IMG/VR virus record: IMGVR_UViG_3300020183_000007
Location: 1-64,000 of that record
Strand: one strand, 5' to 3'
Length of the DNA stretch: 64,000 nt
Source: a virus
Shown piece after piece: positions 7,347-16,524 of the stretch (positions are counted from its first letter, which is position 1; each line of letters begins with the position of its first letter). Made by a program: the position numbers and the translations under genes. The notes under the pieces are model-generated. The model was given only the letters and a program-made list of their open reading frames with translations, was not told the origin of the DNA and ran no database searches.

Positions 7347-7923
7347 AATCTCCAGTTGTATTAGCTTGACCGTAATTACTGGTAAACACTGTAGCACTAT
7401 CTACGCCATGAAATTCAGTGGGCTTAAAAACGCCGAATGACGATGGCGCACCATTAGCTTCGGTTCTTGGTCCGTGACCAGTATCAGAAAATATATTAGC
7501 GGATGCCACACCGTCAAAGATGTAGTTATTATACAGGGAGTAATTTGTATCTGCTGTTGGCGAATGTCCATAGTCTGATGAGAATACCTTTGCCCCATCA
7601 AGACCTTTGTACTCTAGCGGACGGAATCTTGCACCATCGTATGTTGCGCTGCCGTCAGCAAAAGTGCCCGAGAGTGGATGGACGTAAAGAGTGGTTCCAA
7701 TAAATACTTGCGACAAAAATCTATTACCAGGACGTTCACCAGTTCCAGGAATATGATCATTATCTGGGGCACCGTCTAATACGTGACTAGTGCTGTAAAG
7801 CGGGTAAAATGAATAGGTACCAGTACCCTTAGACTTTTCGGTCATAGTGGTGTGTGGGTTGACCATCTCGGATGATGATCTGCCCTTTAAAACTGGTCTG
7901 GGTCCTACGTAAAAAGTGGCCAT
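7291..7923 (-). CDS. Virion protein with short Gly/Ala repeats
   Basis: A 210-aa protein with a 90-residue N-terminal region (start MATFYVGPRPVLKG) and a C-terminal half built from four degenerate repeats: EYKGLDGAKVFSSDYGH, IFDGVASANIFSDTGHG, EFHGVDSATVFTSNYGQ and EWYGVPSAKAL. The shared pattern is aromatic-x-G-(L/V)-x-(S/G)-A-x-(V/I)-F. Such repeats suggest a beta structure on the virion surface, for example a decoration or tail-fibre accessory protein. AAGGAG lies seven bases before the ATG. It is the last gene of the tail block and its 3' end overlaps the next membrane-protein gene. The assignment as structural rests on position and repeat character, not on a named family. Confidence 0.6.
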   Translation of the reverse strand: MATFYVGPRPVLKGRSSSEMVNPHTTMTEKSKGTGTYSFYPLYSTSHVLDGAPDNDHIPGTGERPGNRFLSQVFIGTTLYVHPLSGTFADGSATYDGARFRPLEYKGLDGAKVFSSDYGHSPTADTNYSLYNNYIFDGVASANIFSDTGHGPRTEANGAPSSFGVFKPTEFHGVDSATVFTSNYGQANTTGDYGREKVQEWYGVPSAKAL

Positions 7924-7969
7924 TTATTTTCTCCTTGTCAGAAATCTATATACTTATAGTAATTTTAAA

Positions 7970-9223
7970 TTAGATATATTCAATAATTAAATCGGAAAGA
8001 ACTGGCGCAGTTTTGTCATCTAACTGATTCAGGGTGACTTCTATCCATACATGATTAGAGGCACCGGGATTGATTAAGCTATATGTCCCAGCATCGTCGT
8101 ATATAATTCTGTAGCTAAAAGCTTCATCAAGCTGACTTTCCGCTACATTATATATCTTGGGCGAGACATTTGTCACTTCTTGTACAACGGTGCCGACGGG
8201 GGCGGAATACTTTATAATTATTTTACCAGTTTGTAAATATTTCTCATATTTAACGTCCAAATCAGAAAGACCATATGTGTAAATATACTTTCCTGTTTCT
8301 GTTAAATAATTTTTTTGATTCATCTTAATTCTTATGGCTGTTATATTTGTTTCCGGAAAATGGAAACATAGTGGTCCAGAATTTTTAATAGAATCAGAAC
8401 CAAGAGATGACCACCCACCAGGCGCTACCTTTCCTATGGCTGAGGCGACTGAATCGTAAAAACTATTTTTATTTAAAGGTATCCAAGTATCTGCTGGAGT
8501 CAATGAGGGATTAGCGACTGTCGTATATTCAATCGAATATATCTCACAGCCAAAAGCCGGAAATGGGTTTAGCTTAATAACATTAGATTTCAATATCCCA
8601 ACAGCGTCGTTGGGTATTGCCACATATAACATAAGCTGTGCACCAGTTGTGGGATTTGTATTAGAAACTACTGTTCTTCTCCAAACTTTATCAGCAGCAT
8701 CTAAGATGCAATTATATATTGGGGTACTGTCAATTACCGCACCAGGAGTATCCACACCTGCATAGGAAATGTCTATTCTGGTTTTAAAATAATCTGGGAC
8801 TACCTGTCCAACACCAGCCTGACCAAACTTTAGCTTTGAGAATGATCCACTAGACACTTTTGGTAGAGTTATTGCGTTATATGAGGGGTCAAAGCTTAAT
8901 AACTCCGTTCCGGCAATTGAAAAGCTTGTTCCAACAAAATTATTATAATCCAACTGTGAAAAAGAATATATTGACAATGTATTAGAATTTGACTCTAAGG
9001 CAGAAACCCTATCGCTTAGATCCTGTATTGCATTAGCTAAAAATATGTGATCTTTTAAAACTCTTTCAAAAGCACTAGACAACTTAGCGTCTATGATATT
9101 TGCCCTATTATAAAGGTAAACTAAATCTTCATAATTTTCCTGTATCCTCGAATTATAGTCCGAGCTATCCACGGGGCCATTGTATTTATAGTCTCTTTTT
9201 TTAGTTTTTAATACATAAGTCAT
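7970..9223 (-). CDS. Baseplate/tail-fibre-type structural protein
   Basis: A protein of about 417 aa. It begins with a helical region and a probable coiled coil (NIIDAKLSSAFERVLKDH to SALESN, about residues 40-80), followed by beta-rich domains containing FHFPETNITAIRIKMNQ, reminiscent of a galactose-binding-like sandwich. It ends PVLSDLIIEYI. The same design of helical N-terminus, beta domains and a final strand of the type P-x-L/I-x-x-L/I-x-I recurs in the proteins at 9622, 11763 and 16525, so this looks like one of a paralogous set of baseplate-associated or fibre proteins. ATG at 9223 has GGTGG five bases upstream and is preferred to the ATG four codons earlier. No enzymatic motif seen. 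Confidence 0.6.
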   Translation of the reverse strand: MTYVLKTKKRDYKYNGPVDSSDYNSRIQENYEDLVYLYNRANIIDAKLSSAFERVLKDHIFLANAIQDLSDRVSALESNSNTLSIYSFSQLDYNNFVGTSFSIAGTELLSFDPSYNAITLPKVSSGSFSKLKFGQAGVGQVVPDYFKTRIDISYAGVDTPGAVIDSTPIYNCILDAADKVWRRTVVSNTNPTTGAQLMLYVAIPNDAVGILKSNVIKLNPFPAFGCEIYSIEYTTVANPSLTPADTWIPLNKNSFYDSVASAIGKVAPGGWSSLGSDSIKNSGPLCFHFPETNITAIRIKMNQKNYLTETGKYIYTYGLSDLDVKYEKYLQTGKIIIKYSAPVGTVVQEVTNVSPKIYNVAESQLDEAFSYRIIYDDAGTYSLINPGASNHVWIEVTLNQLDDKTAPVLSDLIIEYI

Positions 9224-9224
9224 A

Positions 9225-9620
9225 TCATCCACCATTTTCTAATCTAGAAACTTTATTGATTAATCTAGACAATTTTCCACTTAACTTATTAGTAGTGTCA
9301 ATTGTCAGCGTTTCCAATGAAGGACTTGCCTCATCTATATACCTTTGCAAGGAAGCAAAATCGTAGGAAATGCCATCGTCTATTTTTGCTTGCTCTGTAT
9401 AATCTGTTATATCCCCAATAAAATATGTTAACTTATCTAAAATAGAATTATCAACTTCATTTAAATGATTTAATATTCTAGAAAAATCTATCTTTAATAA
9501 ATTACTCTCTAGATTTTCCATTAAACTATTTCTAGGAGATTTAAATTTTGCTCTATCAATCTGATAAAGTGGTTCAATAATTCTATTTATTTTATTGGAA
9601 TTTCTATAGCTAATAGCCAT
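9225..9620 (-). CDS. Hypothetical helical structural protein (131 aa)
   Basis: A 131-aa, mostly helical protein lying within the baseplate/fibre series. It has a hydrophilic N-terminus (MAISYRNSNKINRI) and an amphipathic C-terminal helix (KLSGKLSRLINKVSRLENGG) likely to form a coiled coil. It starts one base after the upstream stop, and its end abuts the next start. No family recognised. Position suggests a small component or chaperone of the adjoining fibre-like proteins. Confidence 0.55.
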   Translation of the reverse strand: MAISYRNSNKINRIIEPLYQIDRAKFKSPRNSLMENLESNLLKIDFSRILNHLNEVDNSILDKLTYFIGDITDYTEQAKIDDGISYDFASLQRYIDEASPSLETLTIDTTNKLSGKLSRLINKVSRLENGG

Positions 9621-9621
9621 C

Positions 9622-11766
9622 TTATCCTTCTTCGTTGTGCTTGAATCTTATTCTTATATTATCTATTATTGGAGAAACTAATGGGTTTTTATCCCTATAC
9701 AAATCAGCCCTATATCTAACGGCCTTGACTAGTTTAGAATTTTCCCCATAATAAACTATTTTTGACTTACCCGATAAATGTCTAGAGCTTATTACTTCAC
9801 GAGCACCAAAAGCTTGATCTACGGTAAATACATAGTTTGTTTGTGCGACTCTCTGCCTAAACTCATATGGATCAAGGTATGAGTAATAGTCTAAAAATAT
9901 GGTACCATAATCAGATAATCTTCTTCCAGACATGATATTAAATGTAATTAAACCTTCAAAATTTTTGTCATATGTTATCTTAATATAGTTAATTCCAGTT
10001 TTGAAATTCCATTCAATATCTTGAGACAAAATACCAGATGGAAGATCCGCAATCAAAACATCGTTTAAATATATTGCTAATGTAAAATCTTCCCTACTTT
10101 TAGTTACAGTATGTATTACAGTATTATCTCTTGTGGCAGAAAGACTGGTTTCTAATAAGCCGGAACAAATTCCATTAAACCCAGGACTTATTGCGTTTAA
10201 CTGATTTTCAATAGGACTTGTTTGCGTAATATCTGAGGAAGACTGTGAGATTTTTTGTGACCATATATTTAAAGACTTATAATATTGCTCTGTTATGTTT
10301 GAATTAGAGGATCTAAGCATTGCGTAGTTTCTTATGGAATTTATACCATTTAGAATAAATGGCTGCTTTACTTCCTCTGCGCCAATATTGCAAACTCTAT
10401 AAACAGTTTTACCAGAATATATATTTGTATTTGGATTTAATTCATTAATATTTCCAGAAGTAGAATTTAAATCTATTAGCTCAAAACCGCCTACTTGTCC
10501 AGCACCGTCGTAAATTAATTTATTATTTTTATCGGTTGCTTGTAGATTTGCAATTGTTGAATTTGAATTAGATGAGGCATTTTCTGGATCAATTGCTATC
10601 CAATTAAAAGCGTCAATTCCGCTTGCTCCAGGAATATCTGCCGCAACAAAGTAGTTTACATCATATCCAGGACCAACCTGATGTTGGACGCTTAAGCCAA
10701 CAGATTCTATTGCCAATAAACCATTGTCCACTTCTGGTATTGATATTGGAGACGAAACTATTATAGCTGCTTTATCATGATATTTTGATCCAATATAAAT
10801 GTCTCTCAATCCAAATTCATAAATATAAGGTTTATTAGAGTTGTTTAAAACCTCATCAGGAAATGTTTTAAACAAAATTAAAGTAATACTTGAATAATTA
10901 AGAGGATTTAAATTGAAAGAAAATCTATCGTAGTCAGATCTAGTATCTTTAATGATATTTTGTTCTGGAACTTCTTTATTTAATGGTTTTGCTAAAATTC
11001 CAATTCCAACTCCAGAAGACGCCAATAAAGTACCTTCGATTTTAGAGATAGTATAATTAGAATTAACTGGTATAGTCATTATTGCGCTTACTACACCTAA
11101 TTCAGCGGATTCATATCTACATGACCAATATGTGTCGCTAAGTCCATCTGTTATATTTTCCAATTCAGAAATGACATATGGCGCAACAACTTGTACGCCA
11201 TTTAGGTCAACGGACAATGTAACACTGGAAGGATTGATCAATGAAGATGTTATCATATCAAATATGCCAGAATGTATAATTGGTATAGTCACGTTTCCAG
11301 CTTTGACATCAACAAACGCATCTGTTAAGGTTAAATCAATGTTTTTAGTTGATGTGAAGTTTTCTAAGTAAGAGTAATAAAATCCATCAGAATTATTTAT
11401 AGAAAAGATTAATTCATCAACTTTTCCTTCTAATTCTCGACGCTTAGATTTTAGATTATCCAACTTTTTATTAAGAGCTGTAATAGTCTCCATCATTTGA
11501 TAATTATTTTGAGTTGTACAATCATAAGCTACTTCTAAATTAAATAATGCCTTAATCATTAGCTCATTTAAATCTTCATGATCAAAAATATTTTTTCTTG
11601 TAAAAATATCATAATCCATAGGTATAGGATAACCTAGTTTATAGATAGAAAAATAATCATTAAAAAGTTTTCTTATCTCTATTTCACTTGGTCTAGTTCC
11701 AGATGAGTAAAGTAGTTTATTTACATTATTTAAAAACTTTATTTTCTGCATGCTTGCTATGTTCAT
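9622..11766 (-). CDS. Large baseplate/tail-fibre-type structural protein
   Basis: A 714-aa protein. The first 150 residues are helical, including a strong coiled coil (TALNKKLDNLKSKRRELEGKV). Long beta-rich segments follow, with GYDVNYFVAADIPGASGIDAF, quoted only in part here, and LAIYLNDVLIADLPSG, and a C-terminus with SPIIDNIRIRFKH that matches the closing strand of its neighbours. It overlaps the upstream gene by four bases (ATGA), with AGGT nine bases before the ATG. No catalytic motif was found. The repeated architecture along this region suggests successive arms or sleeves of a baseplate or receptor-binding apparatus, inferred from order and composition. Confidence 0.6.
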   Translation of the reverse strand: MNIASMQKIKFLNNVNKLLYSSGTRPSEIEIRKLFNDYFSIYKLGYPIPMDYDIFTRKNIFDHEDLNELMIKALFNLEVAYDCTTQNNYQMMETITALNKKLDNLKSKRRELEGKVDELIFSINNSDGFYYSYLENFTSTKNIDLTLTDAFVDVKAGNVTIPIIHSGIFDMITSSLINPSSVTLSVDLNGVQVVAPYVISELENITDGLSDTYWSCRYESAELGVVSAIMTIPVNSNYTISKIEGTLLASSGVGIGILAKPLNKEVPEQNIIKDTRSDYDRFSFNLNPLNYSSITLILFKTFPDEVLNNSNKPYIYEFGLRDIYIGSKYHDKAAIIVSSPISIPEVDNGLLAIESVGLSVQHQVGPGYDVNYFVAADIPGASGIDAFNWIAIDPENASSNSNSTIANLQATDKNNKLIYDGAGQVGGFELIDLNSTSGNINELNPNTNIYSGKTVYRVCNIGAEEVKQPFILNGINSIRNYAMLRSSNSNITEQYYKSLNIWSQKISQSSSDITQTSPIENQLNAISPGFNGICSGLLETSLSATRDNTVIHTVTKSREDFTLAIYLNDVLIADLPSGILSQDIEWNFKTGINYIKITYDKNFEGLITFNIMSGRRLSDYGTIFLDYYSYLDPYEFRQRVAQTNYVFTVDQAFGAREVISSRHLSGKSKIVYYGENSKLVKAVRYRADLYRDKNPLVSPIIDNIRIRFKHNEEG

Positions 11767-13919
11767 GATCTTTTTACCTTAGCTATTAATTGGTACGAAT
11801 ATATATTAGGCGTAAAATTATATGTACCTTTTTTGTTCGCAACTATTTTAACAACAATTTCTTTAACTTCTTTTGGAATAGTTGGAAAGGATAAATATGA
11901 TGCGCCAGATAATCTATATTCATTAAGTATAGATTGATTAAAGAACACTATTTCAGGAACACCATTAAAGTCTAATTGCACCGGAGAAATCTCTATCCAA
12001 TTGGATCCTTGATCTGCAGATATGTATGTTTCAATATTTATTTTTGTAGAATGAACCTGATTTATAGTAGCTTGTACGTCAAGCATTACAGATTCAATAG
12101 GATAATCAAACTTAAATGGAAAAGAAATTATCTGCATTTCATCCTTGTATTTCTCCCTATACACATCTATATCTCTAATTCCTATCGCCCATCTTTTAGC
12201 ATTATATAATTCTTCTGCCTGCTGAAGAATAACTCTATGAGAAATTTCTTTTTGCACAGGTACAAATGACTGTTGCACAATCGAAATATCTTGCATTACC
12301 CCTAACTCTGGATGCGAAAATGGAGTGGCACCTAAATATAAATCCAAAAGATCATTCAAATCTTCTTGAGCAGCTGCTGCGGTATCATAGTTTTTTGTTA
12401 TGTAACTATCTTCATCTTTAACTGGCTCAGAAACAAATTGAGCCTCTTCTCCAGTTGTTGTCCATCTATGAAAATAAACCGTAGAACTAGTTGGAGTAGC
12501 TGAATCGCTAAAGAATGAGGCAGCTATGAAATAAGCCGTTAGGGATGTTGGCTTCTTTTTTAAGCTAACATTTATATCTGTTACATTTTGTGTAGTAGTT
12601 TTATATTTAGTTGGATTAGATAGTGTTGGTATTAATTGATATTTATTGTATTTAATTGATTCGTATATATCCCTGCTCAAGGCATCTGGGTTGAATCTTG
12701 ATAAATTGACAAAAGGATTATTAGCGTTTATTGAGCTTGGTTTCCAATAAACGTGTTTTATTTCTACGTTTGAATAAGCCGTCTGCCTAAAAGATATTTC
12801 TATTTTAGAAACTTCTCTTTCAGGAAATCTTACTGTAGCTTTGTTGTAAAAATAGTTTTGCGCAATTTCAATATTCAATGGGATTAATGATGAGCCAATA
12901 AAAATATTTTCCTTTAAAACATTTTCTGAAGAACCATTTTTAGCAAAAACTACAACTTCTGTAACTTCTATATATTTAGAGGAACCAAAAAATGGAGTTA
13001 TATCAATACTATTTGCAATTCTTCCGGAATTAGAAGTTAGTTTTAGTTTCAAAGTTAAGGGATCAGCTATTGGATGCGAAGACCAATCTACTACATTGGA
13101 CTCATTAGAATTAGAACTATTCATTTCTGTTTTAAGAAACTTAAATTCATTCTCCTGAGGCGCAATAGTAAATGGTGGTTTTGCTATTGACTTATCTACA
13201 TTTAAACTTTCATATTCAAAATATGTAAGAGGATTATTGTCATTAATGCTTCTTAGGTTATTTAATGTTTTATTATTCTCAAAAACATATTTATATTGAG
13301 ATGTATTTTCATCATTATTAGACTTTATAATTTGATGACTATTGCCAATAAAACCATTTCCAGATAAAACTTCTATTGAATCAATGGTCCATCGTTTAGA
13401 GGATTCTATCGCTAACGACGCAGCCCCGCCCTTAATAAGTGGATTTGAGCCTTTTGTTATTTTTGTATAATCAATTAAATCATCATTTTCAAATGAATCA
13501 CCAACATAAATTAGATCATCAGATGGACTACGAGAATACATTTGCAAAATTTTACACTTGGAAACTATTCTTTCCGAGTACCTTTTTTCTCCTTCAACTT
13601 CTTTAGAAAAAAGATTAAATATATTAATGGTCTTGGCGTTGAGGTAATCTATTTGCTTTGACAAAATAGATACGTCTTGTGCATACTCTGTAAAAAATTT
13701 ATTAAACTTTTCAGATCTTGGTGGCTCACCTTTTATGAAGGGCGAATAAGATGCCAAAGGGGCTCCTATTTGATTCTTAATTTCATTTAATATTTTTAAA
13801 TATTGTTCTGCTATTTCATCTTTTGTAATTAATGACGCAGAGTTTATTGCGGTAATTAACTGAGCCACCTTATGTAGCATTTGCTGATACGGCATAGTGT
13901 TTGCTGATAGTTGTGTCAT
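11763..13919 (-). CDS. Large baseplate/tail-fibre-type structural protein
   Basis: A 718-aa protein with a helical N-terminal region (MPYQQMLHKVAQLITAINSA onwards, coiled-coil-like to about residue 115), then beta-rich modules. RWTIDSIEVLSGNGF and VEIKHVYWKP look like strands of discoidin-like sandwiches. The C-terminus has KEVKEIVVKIVANKKGTYNF followed by NIYSYQLIAKVKRS, the same closing arrangement as in the adjoining proteins. AGAG precedes the ATG. The protein is probably a virion component of the baseplate periphery. The sequence gives no indication whether it binds a receptor. Confidence 0.6.
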   Translation of the reverse strand: MTQLSANTMPYQQMLHKVAQLITAINSASLITKDEIAEQYLKILNEIKNQIGAPLASYSPFIKGEPPRSEKFNKFFTEYAQDVSILSKQIDYLNAKTINIFNLFSKEVEGEKRYSERIVSKCKILQMYSRSPSDDLIYVGDSFENDDLIDYTKITKGSNPLIKGGAASLAIESSKRWTIDSIEVLSGNGFIGNSHQIIKSNNDENTSQYKYVFENNKTLNNLRSINDNNPLTYFEYESLNVDKSIAKPPFTIAPQENEFKFLKTEMNSSNSNESNVVDWSSHPIADPLTLKLKLTSNSGRIANSIDITPFFGSSKYIEVTEVVVFAKNGSSENVLKENIFIGSSLIPLNIEIAQNYFYNKATVRFPEREVSKIEISFRQTAYSNVEIKHVYWKPSSINANNPFVNLSRFNPDALSRDIYESIKYNKYQLIPTLSNPTKYKTTTQNVTDINVSLKKKPTSLTAYFIAASFFSDSATPTSSTVYFHRWTTTGEEAQFVSEPVKDEDSYITKNYDTAAAAQEDLNDLLDLYLGATPFSHPELGVMQDISIVQQSFVPVQKEISHRVILQQAEELYNAKRWAIGIRDIDVYREKYKDEMQIISFPFKFDYPIESVMLDVQATINQVHSTKINIETYISADQGSNWIEISPVQLDFNGVPEIVFFNQSILNEYRLSGASYLSFPTIPKEVKEIVVKIVANKKGTYNFTPNIYSYQLIAKVKRS

Positions 13920-13929
13920 AGTGTTCTCT

Positions 13930-16524
13930 TTACAATGTTAAAGAATTTAGCTTCTCATAATATGGATCATTATTAATGGTTTTCATTTTGACAATAACGC
14001 TATCGACGGATATTGGATCAGAAGAGTCAATAATGTTTTTTCTTATCACTAATCTAAATCGCAAATCATTAGGTATATATTGATAGTAAACTGTAAATGG
14101 CTGATTAATCGGCCTGTTGAAAACGACATTTTTACCATTTTGGATAAATAGTGTTTCAGTCGTAGAATAAAATGAAACCTTTTCTACGGAAAGAGAGTAA
14201 TTAGTTAGATTAATTGCCACTGTTCCATCTGAAAGAATAATTTTTACAGGGTTGTACCCAGCATTGTTGCTAATAAAATTTGTTCCTGTTGATTTATTAT
14301 AAATTATTCTAGCATAACTATCCCTATCCACATAAGGAGAATAACTTAATCTGATTGATGCATTGAAATCAGTCGAAGAAAAAGTTTCACCCGAACCATC
14401 GTCTGAAGAATAGTTTTTTAAAGATTGAAGAATTACATTTCTTTTTATAAAATCAACCTCATCAGGCGCAGTGAATGCGAAATCTAAATCATAAGAAACT
14501 ATAAATCTGCTATTTACATTAAATTGACTTTGCGAAATAGAAATGGTATTTTCATCAATCGAATAACTATAGTTAGTAGAAATTCTGGGCAACAAAACTC
14601 CGTCTTTATATACAATAATTGAATCATTTTTAGGTTTAAATCTTAATTTAGCTTTTCTAGTGACATTATTTGTAAACAAAATTTCAGATTGAACAATTTT
14701 ATTGCCATAAGTTGATATTGGTATCCAGTCAGATTCACTTAATGGCAGTGGCTTATTGGATATAGATATCTCGTATGATGCCGGAGCTAGTATGTCTCTA
14801 TTTACATTGGAAACACCGGCATTATTGTTAAAGAAATATGGCTTTACTTTAGCTGCAATAATTTGCCCATTAACAGGAATTTTTTTGCTAACAAAAACAG
14901 CTTTATTAGTATCTTGATTTAATGTTTCTATGAACTCTATTGATCTAAGAGAAAAACTGTATTCATAGCTAGAATTGGATTCTAGCACAGATAATTGAGA
15001 GTTTAACGAAGCTACTGGAGTAGCTAGAATTCCAGTGTTATATTGTTGATCAGATTGGGACCTGACGTTAGTGCTCGAACCCATGATGAATCCGGACGCA
15101 AATAAAGAAGATCCTGCTGTTATGCCTTCAATATATTTATCAGAATCAAATATTTTGTATTTTCCAGAAAAAGTATTCAACATAGAATTAATTGCATTAA
15201 CGAATACAGGGGTATTAGTAAATACGTTTTTATCTTCAATAATTAGATTATTAAATTCTTTAATTTGCTCATCTAAATTATTTATGTAGCTATCAAATTC
15301 CTGCGGAAACCTGTATGTGTAGTAGTCTATATCTGTTTTTTTATTTTTAGATATTCCTTTTACCGTACTTTTTCTTTTGAAAAACCAATAAATAATATCT
15401 TGAAATCTACTAAAACTTTTTTTGCGCTCATCTATTACAGCTTTCACAAATGAATCCAAAACTTTAGAGTTTAGCTCAGAATTAATTGGTGGCCTATTAT
15501 TCTTAATGTAATCTTGCTGATTAAATATCAGAATAATCTTATTAACTGATTTCTTATTAAATCTTAAATCAAAAACTCTATTTAGCAATGCTGGCCTGTT
15601 TAGTAGAATGGTATAGTTTTCTGACGGCGTAATATTATTCGCATCTATAGGAGAATTGTGGTATACAACAGCCTGTAATAGCTTAAAATTAGTTGATTGA
15701 TTAGACTGAAATCTAATTGTATCTATATTAATAGGTCTTTGTAAGACTATTTCAACAGCTGCGATTGCTCCACTAACAGTAGAATAATCATAGTTAAAAT
15801 ATTTTATATAATCTTTTAGCTGTGCAGATAAAATAGCTGGAGACTTTATTGTCACTGACCATGAATCAGAAAAATTATCATTAAATAAATTTTCAAAATT
15901 AGAATTTGTTGTCACATAATTATTATAATTAGTAGCAATTTTTATAGACTTTATATTTCTAATGATATTTTTTACATCTTGTCCCTTACCAATTTTTAAA
16001 GCACCGCTGACAGGATCTATGAAGGCATTATTTGTTTCCGAAAAAGGTATGCCATCCCTATCTGGAATTGCAAACTGAACTCCATCTGCCCTATAGTCAT
16101 TAAGGAAGCTATCAAATTTCTCTATATAGTTTGCGTTAAACAAATCATCTTTACCAGAAATAAATTCATAGTTATCTATAAACACTTGTAGCTTATCTAA
16201 ATCTTCTTCTACTTTTTGTATTTCAGAATCAAAAACGCTAACAATAGAATTTAAAGCTATACCGGTAGCATTGGCTGCATTAAATAAATTTTGCATTCTT
16301 AGGTAGGCGTTTCTGAACGCATCCACCATTGCTTCTTTTGTTAGAAGGGAAAAAGACGCAACTTTAGCTCCCGTATAATTTAGATCTACTGTCATATTTG
16401 ACATTTTTGTTACTAAAAAATTTAAATCTGTTTTTTCAAGCCTCATATCTCTTATGAGAGACGAAACAGTCGCCCTAGAGGCGGAAGAATATAAGCTAAT
16501 TGTTTCCGGTAATGCGTGTATCAT
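13930..16524 (-). CDS. Large baseplate/tail-fibre-type structural protein
   Basis: An 864-aa protein of the same general design as its neighbours: about 130 helical residues (including SEIQKVEEDLDKLQVFIDNY), then a long series of beta modules. One module has LRFKPKNDSIIVYKDGVLLP, a strand-turn-strand typical of fibre domains. Other segments (FDLRFNKKSVNKIILIFNQQ) recall carbohydrate-binding sandwiches. Its ATG follows immediately on the TAA of the upstream gene, with a GGGGAAG about ten bases before it. No enzymatic signature. Role inferred from position between other structural genes. Confidence 0.6.
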   Translation of the reverse strand: MIHALPETISLYSSASRATVSSLIRDMRLEKTDLNFLVTKMSNMTVDLNYTGAKVASFSLLTKEAMVDAFRNAYLRMQNLFNAANATGIALNSIVSVFDSEIQKVEEDLDKLQVFIDNYEFISGKDDLFNANYIEKFDSFLNDYRADGVQFAIPDRDGIPFSETNNAFIDPVSGALKIGKGQDVKNIIRNIKSIKIATNYNNYVTTNSNFENLFNDNFSDSWSVTIKSPAILSAQLKDYIKYFNYDYSTVSGAIAAVEIVLQRPINIDTIRFQSNQSTNFKLLQAVVYHNSPIDANNITPSENYTILLNRPALLNRVFDLRFNKKSVNKIILIFNQQDYIKNNRPPINSELNSKVLDSFVKAVIDERKKSFSRFQDIIYWFFKRKSTVKGISKNKKTDIDYYTYRFPQEFDSYINNLDEQIKEFNNLIIEDKNVFTNTPVFVNAINSMLNTFSGKYKIFDSDKYIEGITAGSSLFASGFIMGSSTNVRSQSDQQYNTGILATPVASLNSQLSVLESNSSYEYSFSLRSIEFIETLNQDTNKAVFVSKKIPVNGQIIAAKVKPYFFNNNAGVSNVNRDILAPASYEISISNKPLPLSESDWIPISTYGNKIVQSEILFTNNVTRKAKLRFKPKNDSIIVYKDGVLLPRISTNYSYSIDENTISISQSQFNVNSRFIVSYDLDFAFTAPDEVDFIKRNVILQSLKNYSSDDGSGETFSSTDFNASIRLSYSPYVDRDSYARIIYNKSTGTNFISNNAGYNPVKIILSDGTVAINLTNYSLSVEKVSFYSTTETLFIQNGKNVVFNRPINQPFTVYYQYIPNDLRFRLVIRKNIIDSSDPISVDSVIVKMKTINNDPYYEKLNSLTL